This document shows positions 1 to 4,662 of a stretch of 5,554 bases of DNA, one piece after another. Every line of letters starts with the position of its first letter. The stretch's first letter is position 1. The DNA is from Deltaproteobacteria bacterium UBA6601 (GTDB lineage Bacteria > Myxococcota_A > UBA796 > UBA9615), in NCBI GenBank assembly GCA_002433485.1, contig DJIF01000028.1, positions 1 through 5,554 on the forward strand, in the 5' to 3' direction. The notes beneath the pieces are model-generated. The model was given only the letters and a program-made list of their open reading frames with translations, was not told where the DNA came from and did not search any database. Made by a program: the position numbers and the translations under genes.

Positions 1-433
1 CGACGACATTGCCGACGACGACGATGATGATGATGGCGGTGAGCATGAGCTGACTGGCAGTTATGACGGCGAAGTGCTGATGTTCATTGCCGGCGCTGGT
101 GGAGGCAATGAAGAGCCTAGTTGTGCTGGTGATGCCCGCCTTACCGTCCTGGCCAGTGGGAGCTTCAGCGCGGTCGGTGAGTGCACGATTGATTGGCTGC
201 AGCTGACCTACAATTTTGAGCTGTCTGGCAGCGTGAGTACTGCCTTCCAGTTTCAGGGGGAGTTGTTGCAGACCAATTCCTGGACCTCTTTGAGCGGCGG
301 CTATGAGCTGTTTGGTTGGATTGAAGAGGAACAAGGTATGGAGGCGGTGCTGTTTGAGTGGGAGGGCAACGCTGAAGCGGTTCGTCGCGGTGGTTCGCGG
401 CCCTATGATGGGGTGTTCTGGTTCGAGCTGTAA
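1..433 (+). CDS. C-terminal part of an Asp-rich-linker secreted protein, function unknown (5' end missing)
   Basis: The frame is open from base 2 to the TAA at 431-433, giving 143 residues with no start inside the window; the GTG at 74 and nearby ATGs are internal codons. The fragment opens with an acidic stretch (DDIA then seven Asp then GG, fragment residues 1-13). It continues as a domain of about 125 residues rich in alternating hydrophobic, Gly and aromatic residues, as in a beta-sandwich or small beta-barrel. There are only two cysteines (fragment residues 41, in SCAGD, and 61, in GECTI), which could form one disulfide in an exported protein. A YDG motif occurs near both ends of the domain (GSYDGEV and RPYDGVF). 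By analogy with the lipoprotein at 3550-4644, the missing N-terminus probably carries a signal peptide, perhaps with a lipobox; that is inference. I do not recognise the domain. The gene runs in the same direction as trkH, 61 bases upstream of it. Confidence 0.8.
   Translation, partial: DDIADDDDDDDGGEHELTGSYDGEVLMFIAGAGGGNEEPSCAGDARLTVLASGSFSAVGECTIDWLQLTYNFELSGSVSTAFQFQGELLQTNSWTSLSGGYELFGWIEEEQGMEAVLFEWEGNAEAVRRGGSRPYDGVFWFEL
2..34 (+). repeat. Asp-codon run coding for an acidic linker
   Basis: GAC/GAT codons form a simple-sequence run at the left edge: two GAC, then ATT GCC, then seven consecutive Asp codons at 14-34, changing from GAC to GAT part-way. It encodes the flexible acidic spacer before the globular domain of the left-edge protein. 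The codon mixture (GAC then GAT) suggests the Asp run itself is kept, not just a DNA triplet expansion. Confidence 0.75.
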
Positions 434-444
434 GGCTGGGCTCT

Positions 445-462
445 GCGGTGTGGGTTAACCGC
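445..462 (+). other. Weak stem-loop between the left-edge gene and trkH
   Basis: GCGGT (445-449) can pair with ACCGC (458-462) around an 8-base loop containing the palindrome GGTTAACC (453-460). There is no following T tract, so it is not a convincing intrinsic terminator and trkH may be read through from the upstream gene. No good -35/-10 pair was seen in the 61-base gap. Confidence 0.2.
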
Positions 463-479
463 GCCTTGGGGTTGCTGCC

Positions 480-484
480 GGGAG
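480..484 (+). promoter_or_regulatory. Ribosome binding site for trkH (supports the TTG start)
   Basis: GGGAG at 480-484 lies 10 bases before the TTG at 495. An in-frame TGA at 489-491 rules out any earlier start for trkH. The ATG at 485 abuts this site directly and opens an out-of-frame ORF of only seven codons, so it is not a likely start. Confidence 0.5.
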
Positions 485-494
485 ATGCTGAGCA

Positions 495-1994
495 TTGAAG
501 GCGAGTAAACTCCTCTACTACCTAGGCTTGGTACTGGTGGTACTGGGCGCCTTCATGGCCACTGCCATTCCCTGGGCTCTTATTGGTGGCGCTCGAAGCG
601 GCTCGTTGAAGGCATGGGTTACGTCGGTCGTCCTGACCGTTGGCTGTGGCCTGGTGCTACACCTCATCGGTCGGAGTGGAGCCCGCCAGCGCAAGGGTTC
701 CTGGCGGGAGCTCTCTTCCCTTGATGCCGTTGAGATTAATCGCAGGGAGGCGATCCTCATCGTCTCGGCCGCCTGGCTTGCGTGTCCGCTGTTCTCGGCC
801 TTGCCGTTCTTGTTGGATGGGATGGTGAGCAACCCGGTTGATGCCCTGTTCGAGGCGACGAGTGGCATCACCACCACCGGCTCTACCATTCTCACTGACA
901 TTGAATCGAAGTCCCTTCCGGCTCTGTGGTGGCGTTCGATGATGCAGTGGTTGGGGGGGATGGGCATCATCGTGCTGTTTATCGCAATCCTGCCCCAGGC
1001 AGGCAGTGGCGGTCGTCGGCTGTTTGAGTCTGAGGCGCCGGGTCCCACCAAAGACCAGCTCCGGCCGAGGATTCGTGAGACTGGCCTGACCCTCTGGAAG
1101 CTGTATTCAGGGATGACCCTGTTGCTCTTTGTCATTTTGTTGCTGGAGGGGATGGGCGCCTTCGATTCGGCCTGTCATGCGATGACTACCCTGGCCTCTG
1201 GAGGCTTCTCGACCCGTACTGCCTCTATCGGCGCCTTCGATTCGCCGCTCATCGAGGCCACCATTGTGGTCTTCATGCTGCTGGCCGGCATTAACTTTGG
1301 CATCTACTACGCGCTGTTTTCAGGACGGGGCCCGGCGGTGTTGCGGGATCGGGAACTTGGCGCTTATCTGCTGCTCTTTTTCAGCTCGACGTTGGTGGTG
1401 ACGGTGGCCTTGATTGAGCGCAGCGGGGGTGATGTGCTGCTTGCCTTTCGCCATGCTGCTTTTCAAGTTGCCGCAACGGTCAGCACCACCGGTTACTCCA
1501 GTGATGATTTCAACAGTTATCCCCAGTTCTGTCGGGGTCTCTTCATCTTGCTTATCTTTGTTGGCGCAATGGGCGGCTCCACTGGTGGCGGCTTCAAAGT
1601 GAGCCGAATCCTAATTGTGTTTAACACCGCAGTTCACGAGCTGCGCCACACCCTGCACCCACGTGCGGTGTTCACCACCCGGCTTGGGTCGAAGGTGGTT
1701 GACCCACGCGTGGTCGCATCGGTCACCGCGCTGCTGGCCCTTGCTGTTGCCTCGTTGGTCTTAGGAACCCTCGCTCTGAGTTGCTTCGGCCTTGATCTGG
1801 AGAGCGCCTTTGCGGCGGCGATGACTGCTTTGTTCAATGCTGGGCCGGCGCTAAATGCCCAGGGGCCTGCAGGCAATTTTGCTGGACTGCAGGACGGCGC
1901 CAAGCTCCTGATGGCCGGCATGATGCTGGTCGGTCGACTTGAGTTCTATACGGCGCTTGCCTTGTTACTTCCTGGTACCTGGAAAAATCGCTGA
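495..1994 (+). CDS. trkH: TrkH family potassium uptake channel subunit
   Basis: Inner-membrane K+-translocating subunit of the Trk system; in this family it works with the cytoplasmic, nucleotide-binding regulator TrkA. At 499 residues it is close to the usual TrkH length of roughly 480-500. All four pore-loop/filter segments are visible: SGITTTGST (123-131), TLASGGFST (232-240), ATVSTTGY (327-334) and LFNAGPALN (446-454). The glycine-rich intramembrane loop region is GAMGGSTGGGFKVSRI (357-372), with Lys368 where the family has a basic residue. The ending VGRLEFYTAL...LPGTW matches the conserved TrkH C-terminus. Hydrophobic segments appear near 9-30, 41-59, 87-108, 145-167, 203-219, 253-275, 288-306, 347-360, 406-430 and 470-493. 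The start is TTG, chosen because an in-frame stop lies just upstream, a Shine-Dalgarno-like site precedes it, and the N-terminus KLLYYLGLVLVVLG looks like TrkH. In the fourth pore loop the common GPGLG reads GPALN, but the filter Gly450 is kept. No trkA is adjacent; the next gene is convergent, so TrkA should be encoded elsewhere. Confidence 0.95.
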   Translation: MKASKLLYYLGLVLVVLGAFMATAIPWALIGGARSGSLKAWVTSVVLTVGCGLVLHLIGRSGARQRKGSWRELSSLDAVEINRREAILIVSAAWLACPLFSALPFLLDGMVSNPVDALFEATSGITTTGSTILTDIESKSLPALWWRSMMQWLGGMGIIVLFIAILPQAGSGGRRLFESEAPGPTKDQLRPRIRETGLTLWKLYSGMTLLLFVILLLEGMGAFDSACHAMTTLASGGFSTRTASIGAFDSPLIEATIVVFMLLAGINFGIYYALFSGRGPAVLRDRELGAYLLLFFSSTLVVTVALIERSGGDVLLAFRHAAFQVAATVSTTGYSSDDFNSYPQFCRGLFILLIFVGAMGGSTGGGFKVSRILIVFNTAVHELRHTLHPRAVFTTRLGSKVVDPRVVASVTALLALAVASLVLGTLALSCFGLDLESAFAAAMTALFNAGPALNAQGPAGNFAGLQDGAKLLMAGMMLVGRLEFYTALALLLPGTWKNR

Positions 1995-2008
1995 GCCGCT
2001 AAAGTGGC
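1995..2008 (+). terminator. Possible weak hairpin in the convergent trkH / radical SAM gap
   Basis: GCCGC (1995-1999) and GTGGC (2004-2008) can form a five-pair stem with one G-U pair around a TAAA loop, directly after the trkH stop. A longer-range alternative pairs GCCGCT (1995-2000) with AGCGGC (2019-2024). No T tract follows on either strand, so termination by this element is doubtful. The gap between the two stop codons is only 22 bases, so the two transcripts probably overlap at their 3' ends. Confidence 0.2.
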
Positions 2009-2016
2009 GTCGGTTC

Positions 2017-3456
2017 TCAGCGGCGCTGGATCAGATTCTTCAGTTCCGGCCGGAACTGGTCTCCAAGGGTGAGGGCTGCCCGAGCAATGTTACGTGCTAA
2101 CACCGGGTCGGTGAGGAACTTGCGGGTCGTTCGCTTGATGAAGCCGCGGTCGAAGTAGAAGCGCCGGTAGGCTTCTCCGAGACTGTTCTCGACCGAGTTC
2201 AGATCGCGGTATCCGTCGGGCACGTAGACAGCGACCTTCTGTAGCTTGAAGCTGTCGATGTACTCTTCTGGGCCCCAGGCCAATTCTTCGAAGGCGGGAG
2301 AACCCGGAGGTGGCCGGTACAAGGAGAAAACCGCCACATCCACTTCCTGACGGAGCGCCTCTGTCACAGTGCTTCGTACCTGCTCCGGGTTGCTATCGGG
2401 GACACCGACCATGAACAGACCGATGACCCAGATCCCAGCAGAGTGAGCTGCTCGTATGGCTGCATGGCAGGACTCAATGGTGAGGTCTTTGCTGAGGCCA
2501 ACCAGCATGTCGTCGTCGAGGACTTCGATGCCCATCAGTACCTGATGGCAACCAGCTGCCTTCATGGTGTGGAAGATCCCGGCGTCTACTTGGCTGGCAC
2601 GGACATAGCAGGTCCAGCTGACTGGATTCCCTCGTTTACGGAGCTCGTCGCAGAAGTTGTAGATCCAATCCTTGCCGACTACGAAGTCATCATCGACAAA
2701 GGCGATCTCTCTGGCTCCGTACTTGAGGTGAAGGGTGTTCACCTTGTCGGCGGCAACCGCCGGACTGTGTCGGCGAAAGCGGTTCTTCAGGCTGGACGCG
2801 CTGGTGCAGTAGCTGCAGCGGGCGTAGGCGCAGCCCCGAAACAGCTCCATGTACAGCGCGGGAGTCTGTCGCACCCTCATTGGCGGAGCTGAGTAGCGTT
2901 CTAACTCCAACAGGTCATATGCGGGCAAGGGCGCGTCATCGAGGCGCCCCTTCGAGATCCGGTCGTCGTTCTTGCGGAACTGGCCGTCTTCCTTCCATGC
3001 GACGCCGCATACTCCCTCCAGGCTCTCGCCAGCCTCCAGCCGCTCAAACAGCTCTACCGAGGTTTCTTCGCCTTCGCCAAACACCGCGATGTCGATGCAA
3101 GGGTTGTCGAGACAGTGCTCAGGGTATGTGCTGGCGTGCGGTCCACCGACCACGATGGGAACGCCGAAGCGTTCTTTGAGCATGGGCGCGAGCCGCTCGG
3201 TTGAGCGCCAGATGACGCTGGTGGAGCTGATGCCGATCACATCGGGGGCGAAGCGGTTTACTTCTGCGCAGACGCCGAGCAGATCGATGTCCAGGGCCGG
3301 GGCATCGACGACCTGTACTTGGTGGCCTGCCTCTCGCAGATGTGCGGCTACTGAAATCGCGCCAAGGGGCACGGCGTTGTGGAAAGAACGACTACGCATG
3401 AGCCCATAGAGCATGCGCCCATAGTCGAATGGGGGAACGATGATGGATACCTTCAC
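2017..3456 (-). CDS. B12-binding-domain radical SAM enzyme, substrate unknown
   Basis: Cytoplasmic iron-sulfur enzyme of the cobalamin-dependent radical SAM superfamily, 479 residues, a usual length for the two-domain architecture. Residues 1-130 have the Rossmann-like cobalamin-binding pattern: PLGAISVAAHLREAGHQV (30-47), DVIGISSTS (72-80), VVGGPHASTYPE (102-113) and FGEGEET (126-132). No DxHxxG cobalamin-His motif is seen, as in many members of this class. The radical SAM core follows: FRGCAYARCSYC (206-217) supplies Cys209, Cys214 and Cys217 for the 4Fe-4S cluster, spaced CX4CX2C instead of the classical CX3CX2C. Further core motifs are FVDDDFVVGKDWIYNFCDEL (253-272), VLMGIEVLDDDML (306-318) and FMVGVPDSNPEQV (348-360). 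The C-terminal EAYRRFYFDRGFIKR region (428-442) recalls BchE/HpnJ-like members, some of which act on tetrapyrroles or lipids; this is a hint only. Family chemistry includes methylation, cyclisation and ring contraction. The start is GTG at 3456, giving the typical MKVSIIVPP opening. It lies 93 bases downstream of the Ig-like lipoprotein gene on the same strand and converges on trkH. Confidence 0.93.
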   Translation of the reverse strand: MKVSIIVPPFDYGRMLYGLMRSRSFHNAVPLGAISVAAHLREAGHQVQVVDAPALDIDLLGVCAEVNRFAPDVIGISSTSVIWRSTERLAPMLKERFGVPIVVGGPHASTYPEHCLDNPCIDIAVFGEGEETSVELFERLEAGESLEGVCGVAWKEDGQFRKNDDRISKGRLDDAPLPAYDLLELERYSAPPMRVRQTPALYMELFRGCAYARCSYCTSASSLKNRFRRHSPAVAADKVNTLHLKYGAREIAFVDDDFVVGKDWIYNFCDELRKRGNPVSWTCYVRASQVDAGIFHTMKAAGCHQVLMGIEVLDDDMLVGLSKDLTIESCHAAIRAAHSAGIWVIGLFMVGVPDSNPEQVRSTVTEALRQEVDVAVFSLYRPPPGSPAFEELAWGPEEYIDSFKLQKVAVYVPDGYRDLNSVENSLGEAYRRFYFDRGFIKRTTRKFLTDPVLARNIARAALTLGDQFRPELKNLIQRR

Positions 3457-3468
3457 GGCCTGTTCAAG

Positions 3469-3475
3469 TCCTTCC
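3469..3475 (-). promoter_or_regulatory. Candidate ribosome binding site for the radical SAM gene
   Basis: On the minus strand GGAAGGA (3475 down to 3469) lies 12 bases before the GTG start at 3456. The spacing is a little long, but the sequence is purine-rich and similar to the anti-16S consensus. A shorter AGG at 3461-3459 is too close to the start to be better. No clear -35/-10 promoter was found in the rest of the 93-base gap (3457-3549). A six-pair inverted repeat, TAGCTG 3490-3495 with CAGCTA 3512-3517, sits there without a T tract. Confidence 0.4.
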
Positions 3476-3549
3476 GGGGACCATCAAGTTAGCTGGTTGT
3501 TCTGTCGCTGGCAGCTACCTTGCAAGTTTGGCGGGTTTTGGTGGGCGGC

Positions 3550-4644
3550 CTAGGGGATTGTGAAGCTGTCTTCGCCAGGGTCACCAAATTGGAAGCCATC
3601 GTAGGGGGTCGCGCTGCAGGTCCAGGTTTCGCCCGTGTTGGTGTCCCCTGCTTGGATCTCCGAAACGACGACGCTGGTGCTGATACCGTCGACTGTCCAT
3701 GCGAACAGATAGGTGATGACCGCGGTGGGATCTCCGGGTGCCTCAGAGGCTACCGTGATGACGCACTCTAGACTCCCATCGGGCCCGAGCACGATCTCTA
3801 CGGTGGGCTGGGTTGGTGGGATGACTGCGCCGCCCGCCGCACAAACGGTGTCTGCCGCAGTAGGTCCGACGCTGGTGTGGTCGTAGGGAACAACCACGCA
3901 GGTCCAGCAGTCGCCGTCCTCAACCAGATCCCCCGCGATGAGGGAGCCGCTGTAGTCGCTGGGTACCTCGTTGAGCTCCCAGCTGAAGCTGTAATAGACC
4001 GGATCGCCATCGGCGTCCTCAGAGGCTTCGTCAATGAGGCAATAGAGCGGAGATCCCACTTCAGCGTTGGCTGGCTCGATGATCAGTCCTGGTGCTGTTG
4101 GTGGGGAGTTATTGGCGCCAATTCGGACTGCACTGCTGCCAGCCGCTCCCCAGGTGCTGCCGTCGTTCGCTGCTACCTGGCAGGTCCATTCCTCGTTGTA
4201 GGTGGTCTCAGCGGCAGGCAGCAGTGAGGTGCTACGCTCGGTTTTGGCGCCGTCCTGGAGCCAGCTGAAGCGATAACTTATAGGGTCGCCGTCGCTGTCC
4301 TCAGCAGCTTCAGTAACCAGGCAATGGAGGTTATCTTCCACCCCGGCATCGGCTGGCAGCAGTTGGACGGTTGGCGGTCCTGGTGGGCTGTTTGCTGGCG
4401 TTGAATTGTCGTCGTCATCGCCCGCTGAGTCGTCGTCATCGCCCACTGAGTCGTCGTCATCGCCCACTGAGTCGTCGTCATCGCCGGTGGGCTCGGGACA
4501 GTCAAAGCTGGGACTCGGCTCGGCCGGATCGGCGCAGCCAGAGAGGCTGATGGCTGCTACCAGGCCCAGCAAGGAGAGGAGCAGCGGGAGCCAGACCATC
4601 AGGCTGGCGCTTGGTCTCTTCGCTACCCTTGCTCCCTTTGCCAT
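3550..4644 (-). CDS. Lipoprotein with Asp-rich linker and three Ig-like repeats
   Basis: A 364-residue exported lipoprotein; role unknown, probably an envelope or cell-surface protein. The N-terminus has a basic n-region (KGARVAKR, 3-10), a hydrophobic core (about 15-35) and a lipobox LSGC with Cys37 as the lipidation site; Ala38 and Asp39 follow. Residues 54-80 are an acidic linker of GDDDDS-type units. Three Ig- or cadherin-like beta-sandwich repeats follow (about 86-175, 180-269, 274-364). Each has a P..P start, a Cys, an acidic loop, an FSW/FAW motif and a WTC motif; Trp128/222/316 and Cys155/249/343 are each exactly 94 residues apart. Cys pairs 108/155, 202/249 and 294/343 probably form one disulfide per repeat. 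The D-x-DGDP loop, which could bind Ca2+, is present in repeats 1 and 2 (116-121, 210-215) but reduced to APGDP in repeat 3. Start ATG 4644 is preferred over Met16 because it keeps the charged n-region; the Shine-Dalgarno match is weak, which fits translation coupled to the RCC1 gene ending 18 bases upstream. The TAG stop is at 3550-3552. Confidence 0.86.
   Translation of the reverse strand: MAKGARVAKRPSASLMVWLPLLLSLLGLVAAISLSGCADPAEPSPSFDCPEPTGDDDDSVGDDDDSVGDDDDSAGDDDDNSTPANSPPGPPTVQLLPADAGVEDNLHCLVTEAAEDSDGDPISYRFSWLQDGAKTERSTSLLPAAETTYNEEWTCQVAANDGSTWGAAGSSAVRIGANNSPPTAPGLIIEPANAEVGSPLYCLIDEASEDADGDPVYYSFSWELNEVPSDYSGSLIAGDLVEDGDCWTCVVVPYDHTSVGPTAADTVCAAGGAVIPPTQPTVEIVLGPDGSLECVITVASEAPGDPTAVITYLFAWTVDGISTSVVVSEIQAGDTNTGETWTCSATPYDGFQFGDPGEDSFTIP
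3553..4389 (-). repeat. Three tandem Ig-like protein repeats
   Basis: Approximate repeat spans on the minus strand are 4389-4120, 4107-3838 and 3825-3553. The protein-level period is 94 residues, seen in the FSW Trp (128, 222, 316) and the WTC Cys (155, 249, 343). Repeats 1 and 2 share an acidic EDxDGDP loop followed by a YxFSW strand; repeat 3 is the most diverged. DNA identity between copies is low by eye, so the duplication is old. Confidence 0.75.
4405..4485 (-). repeat. 21-bp tandem repeat coding for GDDDDSV units
   Basis: On the plus strand the unit starting GTCGTCGTC and ending CACTGA spans 4408-4428, 4429-4449 and 4450-4470, plus 15 bases of a fourth copy at 4471-4485. The second and third units are identical; the first differs by one base, giving Ala for Val in the protein. 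Each unit encodes Gly, four Asp, Ser and Val/Ala in the linker of the lipoprotein (residues 54-80, ending GDDDDN). As 21 is a multiple of three, gain or loss of copies keeps the frame. Confidence 0.9.
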
Positions 4645-4662
4645 AGCTTTCAGCCTAGCAGC

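Noticed and set aside
485..508. Seven-codon ORF overlapping the trkH start, as a possible leader peptide
   Set aside because: Its ATG directly abuts the only Shine-Dalgarno-like site, leaving no spacing for initiation, and the peptide shows no attenuator-like codons.
518..1135. Long minus-strand open frame inside trkH
   Set aside because: It is antisense to a clear TrkH with all four pore loops; the translation is Arg/Ser/Pro-rich without a recognisable domain, as expected for a shadow frame of GC-rich DNA.
2443..2892. Plus-strand open frame of 149 codons opposite the radical SAM gene
   Set aside because: It lies opposite the conserved radical SAM core, including the FVDDDF and cluster regions; no ribosome site or recognisable domain, so a shadow frame.
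2972..3409. Plus-strand open frame opposite the B12-binding domain
   Set aside because: Ser/Arg/Pro-rich composition and full overlap with conserved coding sequence on the other strand mark it as a shadow.
3490..3517. Inverted repeat in the 3457-3549 gap as a terminator or operator
   Set aside because: The stem is only six pairs with a 16-base loop and no T tract; chance pairing is as likely.
3877..4227. Plus-strand open frame opposite the Ig-like lipoprotein
   Set aside because: The minus-strand frame has a lipobox and three spaced repeats; this one has no domain or start context.
4405..4485. CRISPR-like array
   Set aside because: The repeats are directly adjacent 21-base units without spacers and translate to GDDDDSV in frame, so this is a coding tandem repeat.
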